Below are positions 1-8,029 of a stretch of 40,844 bases of DNA, piece after piece. The DNA is from Oscillospiraceae bacterium. GTDB lineage: Bacteria; Bacillota; Clostridia; Oscillospirales; Oscillospiraceae. The notes beneath the pieces are model-generated. The model was not told the origin of the DNA. It saw only the letters and a program-made list of their open reading frames with translations, and did not search any database. The position numbers and the translations under genes were made by a program. Each line of letters starts with the position of its first letter. Positions within the stretch are counted from its first letter, which is position 1. The stretch covers positions 1 to 40,844 of the forward strand of contig JAETPK010000011.1 of assembly GCA_021771265.1 (NCBI GenBank). Direction: 5' to 3'.

Positions 1-8
1 GCGGGAGA

Positions 9-37
9 TTGACAGTGATAATTGGTTGTAGTATCAT
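9..37 (+). promoter_or_regulatory. sigma-A promoter for the marR-ABC operon
   Basis: A perfect -35 hexamer TTGACA (9-14) and a -10 TATCAT (32-37) are 17 bases apart, and a strong ribosome site (AAGGAGG, 70-76) follows before the ATG at 85. Just downstream of the -10 lies a small dyad, GATG-CTT-CATC (49-59), in the place where an autorepressing MarR protein could bind. The promoter call rests on the hexamers; the operator role is inference. Confidence 0.72.
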
Positions 38-84
38 CTAAAATAGTTGATGCTTCATCTTTATGAGGCAAGGAGGGCACACAC

Positions 85-564
85 ATGGACGCATCCAAAC
101 GGCAGATCACGAAGATCGCCCGGGAGGTGAATAAGCTGGTCATCCGGACCATGAAGGACAGCGGCATCGGCTCCGGGGAAATGGACCTCATCCACTTGGT
201 GCGGCACCATCCGGGGATCTCGCAAAAGGAGGCGTGCCTCCAGCTGAATATGGACAAGGGCGCCGTGGCCCGGCGGACGGCCAATCTGGAGGTGAAGGGC
301 TACCTGGTCCGGGAGAGCAACCCGGCGGATGGGCGGAGCCAGCTGCTGTACGCCACGGAGAAGGCGGAGCGGCTGAAGACCTCCAAGGCGGCGGTGGAGA
401 CCGCGTTTTATGGGTGGCTGCTGGCGGAGCTGCCACAGGAGGAGAAGGCGGCCTTTACCGGAACGCTGAACAAGCTGTACCTGCGGGCAAAGGGGGAGAG
501 CCGCAGTGGATTTCCCCACATGCCGGCGCTGCTTGCGCAAGAAAGGGAGGGCGGGGATGCGTAA
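85..564 (+). CDS. MarR family transcriptional regulator
   Basis: A 159-residue winged-helix protein of usual MarR length. The central part reads like a MarR DNA-binding domain: a recognition-helix region (SQKEACLQLNMDKGAVARR, about 50-68) followed by a wing (GYLVRESNPADGRSQLLYAT) with the typical DxR wing motif. The start at 85 is set by AAGGAGG nine bases upstream. The 3' end overlaps the next gene by 8 bases, so it is co-translated with the ABC exporter pair. MarR proteins of this arrangement usually repress their own operon and respond to a small molecule or drug exported by the neighbouring pump; that role here is inferred from context only. The ligand cannot be told from the sequence. 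Confidence 0.9.
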   Translation: MDASKRQITKIAREVNKLVIRTMKDSGIGSGEMDLIHLVRHHPGISQKEACLQLNMDKGAVARRTANLEVKGYLVRESNPADGRSQLLYATEKAERLKTSKAAVETAFYGWLLAELPQEEKAAFTGTLNKLYLRAKGESRSGFPHMPALLAQEREGGDA

Positions 565-2290
565 GGTGGAAAAAGAGGATACCGGCCGCGTTGGCTTCTA
601 TTTCCGCAGGGAAAAGAGCCTGTTGCTGGTGGTGACCGTGACAGGCATCCTCTATAACGTGGGCATGGTGGCGGGCCCCTGGTTTGAAGGGCAGCTGGTG
701 CAGTATCTCTGCGACATCCTGGGAGGACGGCGGACACCCGCCGCCATGCTGCGGCTGGCCGCATGCTACGTGCTGACCATCCTCTTTGTGCAGCTCATGC
801 GCTGTATCAAGCGGCTGTATGTGCGGAAATTCGCCAACAATATCAGCAAACGCATGAAAATGACTCTGTACCGGAACCTGCTGTACGGGCGCCGGGCGGA
901 GCATGAGGGCGCCGGGGCCATGATGACAAAGCTCATCGCTGACGCGGACGCCTGCGTGGAGGGCATGCGGAAATTCACCACAGAAGTGTTTGACACCGGC
1001 GTGGTCATGGCGGCATATCTCGTCATGCTGCTGTCCTACGACTGGCGGTTGACGCTGCTTGCTATGCTTTTTCCGCCTGTTGCGTACTTTCTGGCGGAAC
1101 GGCTGAAGGGCGTTGTCACCCGAAACGCCGCCGCCAGCAAGGAGAGCGGCGGCCGGCTGAACGCGGCCACGCTGGAGCGGATCACCAATGCTTTGACGTA
1201 CCGGGTGTACGGACAAGAGGCGGCGCGAAACGCCGCCTATGAAGCGCACCTGGCGGACTATGAAAAAAAGGCCGTCATGGCCAATGTGTGGGAAAACGCC
1301 ATGCAGCCGGTCTACCAGGTGATCTCCATGCTGGGCACGGTGATGATCATCTGGTTCGGCGGCAGGAATGTGCTGGGCGCCGGCTGGACGGCCTGGAACG
1401 TGGCGGCGTTTTCCACGTTTTTCTCCTGCTATAAAAAGCTGGCGGTGAAATCCTCCAAGGCGGCGAAGCTCTTTAACGCCGTGCAGAAGGCCCGGGTGTC
1501 CTGGGGGCGTATCCGGCCGTATCTGGACTCCGTGCCGGAGGAGGCGGAGCAGCCTGTCCTTCCGCCGGCGCCGCTGACAGTCTCCGGCCTTTCCTTTTCG
1601 TATCCTGGGCGGAAGCCGCTGTTTACTGGCGCGGCCTTTCAAGCGGAGCCGGGGCAGATCGTGGGCGTCACCGGAGAGGTGGCCTGTGGAAAGTCCACGC
1701 TGGGCAGACTGTTCACCGGGGAGCTGCCGTACCAGGGGCGTATCGCCCTGGGGAATACGGTATTTTCGTCCGAAGGTGGACACTGGGGAAACCAAGTGGG
1801 CTATCTGGGCCACCAGCCGGAGCTGTTCAGCGGTACGGTGGAGGAAAACATCCGCCTGGGAAAGCCCGGGGATATCGGCCCGGTCCTCCGGGCCGTGTGC
1901 ATGGACCGGGAGGTGGCGGAGCTGCCGGATGGGCCCCGCACCCGCATCGGCAGCGGCGGCGTCCGCCTTTCCGGCGGCCAGCAGGCCCGCATCGCCCTGG
2001 CCCGGACCCTGTACCACAAGCGGCCGGTCATAGTGCTGGACGACCCGTTTTCCGCGGTGGATATGGAGACGGAGGCACAGATCTATGAAAATCTGCGCCA
2101 GTGGGGAAGAGACAGCGTCATTTTGCTGATCTCCCACCGGCTCACCCTGTTTCCGCAGCTGGACCAGGTGCTTTGGATGGAGCGGGGAAGCGTCCGGACC
2201 TCCACCCATGACGGTCTGATGGCGGGAGAAGAACGTTACCGAACACTGTACGAGACACAGAGGAAGGGGGCGGAGACGAATGGGGAGTGA
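557..2290 (+). CDS. ABC exporter half-transporter, subunit A (degenerate Walker B)
   Basis: A type IV (multidrug/peptide exporter-like) half transporter of about 577 residues: an N-terminal six-helix membrane domain (about 1-320) followed by an ATPase domain. Visible motifs are Walker A GEVACGKST (about 372), signature LSGGQ (about 470), Walker B VIVLDDP (about 492) and the H-loop ISHR (about 525). The catalytic glutamate after Walker B is replaced by Asp (LDDP). The tracked ORF begins at 506, but the start at 557 is preferred because AGGGAGG lies six bases upstream and it gives the usual short cytosolic N-terminus. It overlaps marR by 8 bases and the next ABC gene by 11, so the two halves are translated together. 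Probable substrate: unknown, perhaps a drug or lipid-like compound. Confidence 0.9.
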   Translation: MRKVEKEDTGRVGFYFRREKSLLLVVTVTGILYNVGMVAGPWFEGQLVQYLCDILGGRRTPAAMLRLAACYVLTILFVQLMRCIKRLYVRKFANNISKRMKMTLYRNLLYGRRAEHEGAGAMMTKLIADADACVEGMRKFTTEVFDTGVVMAAYLVMLLSYDWRLTLLAMLFPPVAYFLAERLKGVVTRNAAASKESGGRLNAATLERITNALTYRVYGQEAARNAAYEAHLADYEKKAVMANVWENAMQPVYQVISMLGTVMIIWFGGRNVLGAGWTAWNVAAFSTFFSCYKKLAVKSSKAAKLFNAVQKARVSWGRIRPYLDSVPEEAEQPVLPPAPLTVSGLSFSYPGRKPLFTGAAFQAEPGQIVGVTGEVACGKSTLGRLFTGELPYQGRIALGNTVFSSEGGHWGNQVGYLGHQPELFSGTVEENIRLGKPGDIGPVLRAVCMDREVAELPDGPRTRIGSGGVRLSGGQQARIALARTLYHKRPVIVLDDPFSAVDMETEAQIYENLRQWGRDSVILLISHRLTLFPQLDQVLWMERGSVRTSTHDGLMAGEERYRTLYETQRKGAETNGE

Positions 2291-3935
2291 AGGCTCTGTG
2301 GCACGCATCATCGGCGGGACCATTCGCGGCAGCAAGGCTCTGAGCGCGCTGCTGCTGGCGGCCATCGCCGGCTCCGTACTGCTTGCACTGCTGCCGCCGT
2401 TGGTCCTGGAGCAGATTGTGGACGCCCTGGCGGAGCAGCGGCAGGTGACAGTATCCCTGGCGGCGGGATACTTTTTGCTGGTGGCGGCCTCCGGAGCGCT
2501 GGACGCGGCCAAGGAGAGCCTCATCACGGTGTTTGGGCAGAAGGCTACCCACCATGTCCGCTCCGCCATGAGCGCGAAGCTGCTGCGGCTCCCGGCCTCC
2601 TATTACGTGGAAACAGAGCCGGGGGTGACGGCCTCCCGTTTTGTCAACGATGTCAATACCGTGGACAGCCTTTTTGCCTCCGGCGTCATCAGCATGGCGG
2701 CGGATGTGTGCAGGCTGTTCAGCATCCTGCTGGTCATCTTCACCAGGAGCATAGGGCTGGGGCTGCTGCTTTTGGCGGCGGCGCCGCTGCTGTTCTGGAT
2801 GACCCGGGCCTTTCAAAAGCGGATGCTGGCGGCCCAGCTGGAAAGCCGTGTGGCCGTGGGCAGGACGAACCAGCAGATCCCGGAGACCCTGAAAAACATC
2901 CGCACTATCCGGGTGTTCCACCGGGAGGACTATATGCGGCGGCGCTACGGAGACGCCATTGAGCAGGGCTACCGGGCCCAGGAGCGGTCCAATTTTTATG
3001 ACGCCGTCTATTCCCCCATCGTCGTCACGGTCAGCGCGCTGCTCATCGGCATTGTGATGGCGGCCTCCGCCCAGGGCGGCGCGGTCCGGTCGTTTTTCGG
3101 GATGTCCGCCGGCACCGCCGCCGCGCTCATTGCCTATGTGGGCAGCTTTTTCGACCCGCTGGAGAGCATCGGCATGGAGATCCAAAATATCCAATCCGCC
3201 GTGGCGGGCGTCCGCCGCATCAACGAATTTCTGCGGGAGCCGGAGCGGGAGGAACGGACGAAGACGCCGGAGCCTGCGTCCGCCAAAGCGCCCGCTGTCC
3301 AGCTGTCCGGCGTTTCTTTCAGCTATGGAAAGGGAGAGCGGGAGATCCTGCGGGACTTTGACCTGACCGTACAGGAGGGGGAGTCCGTCCTTCTGGCGGG
3401 GCGCACCGGCGCTGGTAAGAGCACTCTGGTAAAGCTGATCCTGGGCCTGTATGAACCGGAGACGGGGCAGGTGCGGGTGTTCGGCATGCCGCCCGCCGCC
3501 ATCCCGGAGACGGAAAAGCGCCGCTGGTTCGGCTATGTGGAGCAGCAGTTCCACCAGATCCCCGGAACCGTGGGAGATCAGGTCTCTCTGAAGGATCCGC
3601 GGGTCTCGGCGGCGCAGATCCAAAAGGCTCTTGCCACTGTGGGACTTTGGGCCACGGTCCAAAGCCTGCCGGAGGGCATCCACACCCCCTGCGGCGAGGG
3701 ACTGTTTTCCCAGGGGCAGCTGCAGCTGCTCTCCATTGCCAGGGCCATTGTCCTGGAGCCGAAGCTGCTGCTGCTGGACGAGATCACCGCCAACCTGGAT
3801 TCCGAGACCGAGGGACAGGTGCTCGCGGCGCTGAAGGCGGCGTCTCTGCACCGGACGGTCCTCTCCATCTCCCACCGCCTGTACGAGGAAAACGGCGGCA
3901 GAAGGGTGGTCATCGGCGGGGAGGCGCCGTGGTAA
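2280..3935 (+). CDS. ABC exporter half-transporter, subunit B (degenerate signature)
   Basis: Partner of the preceding gene, 551 residues, with an N-terminal membrane domain (about 15-310) and a C-terminal ATPase domain. Walker A is GRTGAGKST (about 374) and Walker B is complete with its catalytic glutamate (LLLLDEITANLD, about 497), and the H-loop histidine is present (SISHR). The signature motif is altered to FSQGQ in place of LSGGQ. Combined with subunit A this gives one full ATP site (Walker A/B of B with LSGGQ of A) and one degenerate site, the pattern of BmrCD/TM287-288-type heterodimeric exporters. Start ATG at 2280 overlaps the upstream gene by 11 bases and follows a GGAAGGGGGCGGAG stretch. 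Confidence 0.9.
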   Translation: MGSEGSVARIIGGTIRGSKALSALLLAAIAGSVLLALLPPLVLEQIVDALAEQRQVTVSLAAGYFLLVAASGALDAAKESLITVFGQKATHHVRSAMSAKLLRLPASYYVETEPGVTASRFVNDVNTVDSLFASGVISMAADVCRLFSILLVIFTRSIGLGLLLLAAAPLLFWMTRAFQKRMLAAQLESRVAVGRTNQQIPETLKNIRTIRVFHREDYMRRRYGDAIEQGYRAQERSNFYDAVYSPIVVTVSALLIGIVMAASAQGGAVRSFFGMSAGTAAALIAYVGSFFDPLESIGMEIQNIQSAVAGVRRINEFLREPEREERTKTPEPASAKAPAVQLSGVSFSYGKGEREILRDFDLTVQEGESVLLAGRTGAGKSTLVKLILGLYEPETGQVRVFGMPPAAIPETEKRRWFGYVEQQFHQIPGTVGDQVSLKDPRVSAAQIQKALATVGLWATVQSLPEGIHTPCGEGLFSQGQLQLLSIARAIVLEPKLLLLDEITANLDSETEGQVLAALKAASLHRTVLSISHRLYEENGGRRVVIGGEAPW

Positions 3936-3991
3936 GCGCGGATATGCGGCCCTTTTGCAGGGCCTTTGGGACAGTGGGGGATAATTGTCCC

Positions 3992-4020
3992 TTGCGTCCC
4001 GGAGCGGATGAGGGTAGACT
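3992..4020 (+). promoter_or_regulatory. possible promoter for the 4060 gene
   Basis: TTGCGT (3992-3997) and TAGACT (4015-4020) are 17 bases apart in the 124-base gap after the ABC genes. Neither hexamer is perfect and no terminator separates the ABC genes from the next gene, so read-through is an equal possibility. Confidence 0.35.
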
Positions 4021-4059
4021 GGTAAACATCATAAAAAACACGCGGAAAGAGGTGGAGGT

Positions 4060-5058
4060 ATGGCCCGAGATATTTCCCGCGCGCTGATCGAAGCCGTGGT
4101 CCGGAAAATGCTGCGGGAGGCAAAGGACGCACCGGAGCGGAGCATCCGGAATCTGGTGGACATGGCGCTGTATTTTTCCGACGGCCGCTTTCAGCGCAAT
4201 TTTTTCACCGTGGCCCAGGAGATGCTGCGCAATGAGCAAAGCGCTTATTATCCGCTGCTGCGGGACCTGTTGACCCATGTGGATGAGGAGCGGCTGCTGG
4301 ACCTGGGCATGGTCATAGGCTATCAGGGGTTTGTTCAGGGCTCCAAGACCATCCGGGCGGCGGAGACGGAACTTGCGTGCAATATTCCCTGGTTTTTGAC
4401 GCTGCATGTGGACAGCGGCGCCTATCCTGGCCAAAAAGCAGACTACCGAAGACTGCTGGAGCAGGCCCGGACCCTGGGGACCCATGGCGTCTTGCTGCTG
4501 GCGGACGGGGATCTCCGGGAGCTGACTGAGCTGGCGGCGGCCTTTCCGGACTGCTTTTTCCTGCTGGCCTGTGACGGAGCGCTTGTGACGGCAGCAGCGG
4601 CGGAGGAAGCGGAGCGCGTTCACAATCTGGTGTTCGCACCCTATGGAGAGCAGGCGGAGGAGGCCTGCGCCCTGCTGCGGAGCATGCGGTTTTTATACGC
4701 CCTGTCCATTCGCTGCGAAGAGGCGGAGACGGAGGACATCGTCAGCGGCGAGTGGTACAGCTGGGCGGAAAACTGCCACGCGCCTTTGACGCTGCTGCTG
4801 CCGGACAGAGACTGTCCGGCGCAGGAGAGAGAGCGGATCTATGGGTCCGTGCTTTCCCAGCGGAGGCAGCAGGCGTACCGCACTATCCCCTGGGAGGCGG
4901 TCCGGGATGGCCAACTGGTGGACAGCGTTCTCTCGGGGGCGCCCTGCACCGTTATCCTGGACAGCCGGGGCTATTTGGAGGGAACGGAGGAGAACGCCTT
5001 TGCGCTGGGGCTTCCGACACTGCTGAAGCGGAATTTTCCCAGGAAAACAAACAGATGA
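4060..5058 (+). CDS. protein of unknown function, 332 aa
   Basis: I do not recognise this protein with certainty. It is soluble, with no signal peptide or clear membrane segment. The N-terminal 85 residues look helical, followed by alternating strand/helix segments (HGVLLLADGD, CFFLLACDG, APLTLLLPDRD, CTVILDSRGYL) that suggest a TIM-barrel-like alpha/beta fold, as in radical SAM or related barrels, but no CxxxCxxC cluster motif is present. The start at 4060 follows AAAGAGGTGGAGGT. It ends 1-2 bases before a strong bidirectional terminator and lies downstream of the ABC exporter pair, so it may be the last gene of that operon. Codon use is like its neighbours, and the coding call is firm even though the function is not. 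Confidence 0.75.
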   Translation: MARDISRALIEAVVRKMLREAKDAPERSIRNLVDMALYFSDGRFQRNFFTVAQEMLRNEQSAYYPLLRDLLTHVDEERLLDLGMVIGYQGFVQGSKTIRAAETELACNIPWFLTLHVDSGAYPGQKADYRRLLEQARTLGTHGVLLLADGDLRELTELAAAFPDCFFLLACDGALVTAAAAEEAERVHNLVFAPYGEQAEEACALLRSMRFLYALSIRCEEAETEDIVSGEWYSWAENCHAPLTLLLPDRDCPAQERERIYGSVLSQRRQQAYRTIPWEAVRDGQLVDSVLSGAPCTVILDSRGYLEGTEENAFALGLPTLLKRNFPRKTNR

Positions 5059-5059
5059 A

Positions 5060-5096
5060 AAAACAGCCTGTGGGGCATATCCCCACAGGCTGTTTT
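5060..5096. terminator. bidirectional terminator between convergent genes
   Basis: A perfect 16-bp stem (AAAACAGCCTGTGGGG, 5060-5075, against 5081-5096) with loop CATAT. T-rich sequence follows on the + strand and A-rich sequence precedes it, so it can stop both the 4060 gene and the convergent tetR gene, whose stop codon touches its edge. Confidence 0.93.
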
Positions 5097-5098
5097 CT

Positions 5099-5635
5099 TT
5101 AAAAGTCCGGACTTCGCTCCGCGGCGATCTGGATGCAGGAGCGGAGCAGCGCGATAAATTCCTCCGGCGGCATACTGCTTTTGCTGCGCAGCCACCGCTC
5201 CAGCGCACAGATGAAAGCGTCGGAGAAAAAATTGATGTGGAAATCCAGCACATCCTTTTCCGGCAGGATGTCCCGCAGGACCTCCTCCAGCACAGGCGCG
5301 ATCAGCTCCCGGAAGTGGTCGGAAAAGGAGTTTTGCCCCTGAATGGCCAGTACCTTGCAGTAAAAGCGCCGGTTCTCATAAAAGTAGACGCACAGGTCCG
5401 TGATGCGGTCCCAGCCGGAGGCATACTGCCTGCTGCGGGCCACGGAGATGAATTCCGTGTCATAGATCCAGTTGATAAGGTCATACTTGTCCCGGAAGTG
5501 GTAGTAAAAGCTCTTGCGGTTCATGCCGCATTTTTCGCAGATATCGGCCACGGTGATCTTGGCGAAGGGCATTTCCTCCATCAGCGCCTTCAAGGCGGAG
5601 GCCAGTGACCGTTTTGTAATGTTGGAATCAGACAA
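5099..5635 (-). CDS. TetR family regulator (DhaS-like N-terminus)
   Basis: A TetR-type DNA-binding protein of about 178 residues. The N-terminal helix-turn-helix is clear: ITKRSLASALKALMEEMPF, then ITVADICEKCGMNRKSFYYHF and KYDLINWIY. The tracked ORF begins at 5701 with an ATG that has no ribosome site. A TTG at 5635 is preceded by GAAAGGGGGAG and yields the common family start M-SDSNITKR, so it is the better start. The C-terminal ligand domain is unassigned. It resembles the subgroup that includes DhaS-like activators and many orphan TetRs of Clostridia. The gene converges on the 4060 gene and follows the MazG-like gene at an 84-base gap in the same direction. The target is unknown. Confidence 0.88.
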   Translation of the reverse strand: MSDSNITKRSLASALKALMEEMPFAKITVADICEKCGMNRKSFYYHFRDKYDLINWIYDTEFISVARSRQYASGWDRITDLCVYFYENRRFYCKVLAIQGQNSFSDHFRELIAPVLEEVLRDILPEKDVLDFHINFFSDAFICALERWLRSKSSMPPEEFIALLRSCIQIAAERSPDF

Positions 5636-5719
5636 CCCGCTCCCCCTTTCTCCATGGCTACGCCGATCCAGTGCGGCAGACAAACGCGGCGCGTTCCGCA
5701 TGACCGCCGGAAAGACGCC

Positions 5720-6061
5720 TTACTTGGAAAACTGCGTATACTTGGCGGCACTGCCCCAGGCCTTTTCCACCGGATACTTGGCTTCGTTTTTTGTGACCTT
5801 TTCGTTCATGATCTCGTCCAGGTCCAGCTCGCACACATCCGCCAGCAAAATGCAGTAGCTCAGCACATCCGCCAGCTCCTCCCGGAGCTGGGGCAGCTTG
5901 TCCCGGCATTCCAGATCCGTGCCGCTCCACTGGAACAGCTCCAAAAGCTCCGCCGCCTCCAGGCTCATGGAGATGGCCAGGTCCTTGGGGGTGTGAAACT
6001 GGCGCCAATTGCGCTCGTCCCGGAATTTTACCACCCGGGCAATGGTCTCGTCCCGCAGCAT
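5720..6061 (-). CDS. MazG-like nucleotide pyrophosphohydrolase
   Basis: A 113-residue all-alpha NTP pyrophosphatase of the MazG/RS21-C6 (dCTPase-like) group. The key metal-binding pattern is visible as EAAELLELFQW (about 36-46) followed by EELADVLSYCILLAD (about 61-75), corresponding to the ExxE and ExxD helices. Enzymes of this family hydrolyse (d)NTPs to NMP and pyrophosphate and are thought to clean non-canonical nucleotides. Its start follows AGGAGG with good spacing. It lies 12 bases downstream of the rsmH-like gene and is likely co-transcribed with it. The exact nucleotide substrate cannot be read from the sequence. Confidence 0.88.
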   Translation of the reverse strand: MLRDETIARVVKFRDERNWRQFHTPKDLAISMSLEAAELLELFQWSGTDLECRDKLPQLREELADVLSYCILLADVCELDLDEIMNEKVTKNEAKYPVEKAWGSAAKYTQFSK

Positions 6062-6073
6062 CGTGTTCCTCCT

Positions 6074-7111
6074 TTACGCGCGGATGGCCCAGCGCAGCTT
6101 TGTGGACCGGGCTCTGGGATTTTGGAAGCACTCCTGGGCGGAGGGGCGGATCACGTCCTGAGATACCTCTGAAAAAATGCCCTGCCGCAGATACTGGCGG
6201 AAGGCCTGCTTCACCAGCCGGTCCTCCCCGGAGTGGAAGGTCAGCACCGCCGCCCTGCCGCCGCTTTTCAGAATATCCGGCAGCTTTTCCAAAAAGCTGT
6301 ACAGCACTTCAAACTCGCTGTTCACGTCGATGCGGAGGGCCTGGAAGGTCCGCTGACAGGACTTTTTCACCGCTTCCTTCCGCTCCGACTGAGGCAGGAA
6401 GGAGAGGGCGCCTTCAATGACGGCAGCCAGCTGCTTCGTGGTCTCGATGGTCCCGCCGGCTTTGAACACGTTCCCGACGGCCTTGGCGATGGCCTCCGCG
6501 TAAGGTTCGTCGGCGTTTTCCACCAGCAGGGCGGTCAGCTCCTCCCTGTCCAGCTCCCGCAGCCGCTGGGCGGCGGGAACGCCTGACGAGGGGTCTAGCC
6601 GCAGGTCCAGAGGACCGTCGAACTTAAAGGTGAAGCCCCGCTCCGGGTTGTCGATCTGCATGGAGGAGACTCCCAGGTCCGCCAGCACGAAATCGAATTT
6701 CACGCCGGAGGCCACCTGGTCCGCCTGGGCGAAGTTCATGCGGCGGATGGTGAGGATATCCGGGCCGTAGCCCAAATCCGCCAGCCGCTTTCGGGTCTTC
6801 TCCGATTCGATGGGGTCCACGTCGGTGGCATACAGGTGCCCCTGGCCCTGCAGGGCCTCCAGCATCCGCCGGGTGTGGCCGCCGTAGCCAAGGGTGGCGT
6901 CATAGCCGGTCTGTCCCGGCTGGATCTGGAGAATATCCAGGATTTCCTTCACCATGATGGGGATGTGGGTCCCGGCGGGGGTCTTGCCGCTTTGGATGAT
7001 CTTTGCCACATCCGCCTGGTATTTTTCCGGATCCAGCTCCTTGTACTTTTCCTGATAGCTGCGGGGGTGGGTGCCTTTGTAGCGGACACGGCGCTTGTGC
7101 TCCTGCTCCAT
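6074..7111 (-). CDS. RsmH/MraW-like SAM-dependent methyltransferase (paralog type)
   Basis: 345 residues with the RsmH fold, the family that N4-methylates C1402 of 16S rRNA. Motifs in order: HIPIMVKEIL (about 49), SAM-binding DATLGYGGH, FVLADLGVSSMQID, RGFTFKFDGPLDLRLD, RTFQALRIDVNSE and VLTFHSGEDR. Two features set it apart from the standard cell-division-cluster enzyme: an N-terminal extension of about 45 residues rich in charged residues (YKGTHPRSYQEKYKELD), and HSGED where typical members have HSLED. There is no mraZ, ftsL or pbp gene nearby. It may be a second RsmH-like enzyme with a shifted target. Start ATG at 7111 follows AAAGGAG at nine bases. Confidence 0.85.
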   Translation of the reverse strand: MEQEHKRRVRYKGTHPRSYQEKYKELDPEKYQADVAKIIQSGKTPAGTHIPIMVKEILDILQIQPGQTGYDATLGYGGHTRRMLEALQGQGHLYATDVDPIESEKTRKRLADLGYGPDILTIRRMNFAQADQVASGVKFDFVLADLGVSSMQIDNPERGFTFKFDGPLDLRLDPSSGVPAAQRLRELDREELTALLVENADEPYAEAIAKAVGNVFKAGGTIETTKQLAAVIEGALSFLPQSERKEAVKKSCQRTFQALRIDVNSEFEVLYSFLEKLPDILKSGGRAAVLTFHSGEDRLVKQAFRQYLRQGIFSEVSQDVIRPSAQECFQNPRARSTKLRWAIRA

Positions 7112-7184
7112 GGGATCAGCTCCTTTAATTCCTGGTGGGTATCATACCACAGTTTTCTCCAAAAGAGAAGACTGTGGGAAAATC

Positions 7185-7213
7185 TTGCCTTTTTTGACAA
7201 ACAGCGGTACAAT
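7185..7213 (+). promoter_or_regulatory. promoter for the 7235 gene
   Basis: TTGCCT (7185-7190) and TACAAT (7208-7213) with a 17-base spacer, giving a predicted mRNA start about 15 bases before the ATG at 7235. A perfect TTGACA at 7194-7199 is only 8 bases from the same -10 and so is not used with it. Confidence 0.6.
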
Positions 7214-7234
7214 GGCAAAAAAGGGGGCGGTGTC

Positions 7235-7936
7235 ATGAACAAGCGGAAAAAGGCGGCGGTGGCGGCAGTCACCACGGCCGCGGCGGCCGGCATGGTCACC
7301 GGCGCCCTGTTTGATACCCCGGCGGAGCTGATGAGCGCGCCGGAGCCGGACGCCGTGGTGGAGGGCCTGTCCGATGACGGGGACGGCGCCGGAGCGGAGG
7401 AGACCCGGCGGAGCACACCGGCCTCCCGGGTGAAAAACTGGATCTGGAGCTTGCCGGCGGCGGTGCGGCTGCTGGTGGGCGTGCCGCTGTGGGCACTGGG
7501 CTGGGTACTGCTGTCGGCTCTGTCCCTCCTGTGGGGCGGCGCGGCGCCTGTGGTGGAACGGTTGCTCAGCTGGCTGTGCCTTTCCCTGGTGCTGCTGGCG
7601 GTGTTTGCCGCTTCCGTGAAGGCGGCCCTGCCGGACCTGCCGCTGAAGAAGCTCCTGCGGCCGGGGAACGTGGCGTTCATTCTGGCGGCGGCGCTGGCGC
7701 TGGGTCTTGCGGACCTGGCGCTGCCCACTGTGTGGCGGGGGTACGATGCCCGGACGCAGCTGGTGTGGCGGGCAGGCGCCACGTGCCTGCTGGCCTTTGT
7801 GTGCTGTGCCGCCCTGTCCCGCCACGGGACAGGCACCGTGAAGAAGGCGGAGGCCGTCCCGGAAACGCCCCGGCGGACCGAGGTGGAGCAGGCGGCCATG
7901 GCCTTGGCGGACAGCGTATGTCCCCCAAAACGCTGA
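7235..7936 (+). CDS. small multi-pass membrane protein, unknown function
   Basis: A 233-residue protein I do not recognise. The tracked ORF runs from 6836, but the real start is the ATG at 7235, preceded by AAGGGGGCGG and just downstream of a promoter. It begins with a basic, then alanine-rich segment (MNKRKKAAVAAVTTAAAAG) that may be a membrane anchor or signal. An acidic linker follows, then about four hydrophobic helices (about 70-97, 105-130, 144-165, 180-197) and a hydrophilic tail. It is a single-gene transcription unit with its own promoter and terminator, divergent from the rsmH-like gene. No catalytic motif is visible. Confidence 0.72.
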   Translation: MNKRKKAAVAAVTTAAAAGMVTGALFDTPAELMSAPEPDAVVEGLSDDGDGAGAEETRRSTPASRVKNWIWSLPAAVRLLVGVPLWALGWVLLSALSLLWGGAAPVVERLLSWLCLSLVLLAVFAASVKAALPDLPLKKLLRPGNVAFILAAALALGLADLALPTVWRGYDARTQLVWRAGATCLLAFVCCAALSRHGTGTVKKAEAVPETPRRTEVEQAAMALADSVCPPKR

Positions 7937-7944
7937 ATTTGGAA

Positions 7945-7971
7945 AGCGCCCTGGGAACAGGGCGCTTTTTT
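7945..7971 (+). terminator. terminator of the 7235 gene
   Basis: Nine-bp GC-rich stem AGCGCCCTG (7945-7953) / CAGGGCGCT (7958-7966), loop GGAA, followed by a run of six T. Confidence 0.93.
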
Positions 7972-7972
7972 G

Positions 7973-8001
7973 TTGCCAGAGCCTGATGGGCGCGGTATAC
8001 T
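7973..8001 (+). promoter_or_regulatory. promoter of the barnase-barstar operon
   Basis: TTGCCA (7973-7978), 17-base spacer, TATACT (7996-8001). It starts two bases after the T-run of the preceding terminator and 29 bases before the barnase ATG, so the four genes from 8030 to 10268 form their own unit. Confidence 0.75.
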
Positions 8002-8029
8002 GGAGACACAAACGTGAAGGAGAACCAAC

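Noticed and set aside
455-2569. 704-aa ORF on the - strand opposite the ABC exporter genes
   Set aside because: Antisense shadow of two well-supported ABC genes with Arg/His/Gly-rich sequence.
7194-7213. TTGACA with TACAAT as promoter
   Set aside because: Only 8 bases apart; the TTGCCT at 7185 has the proper 17-base spacing to the same -10.
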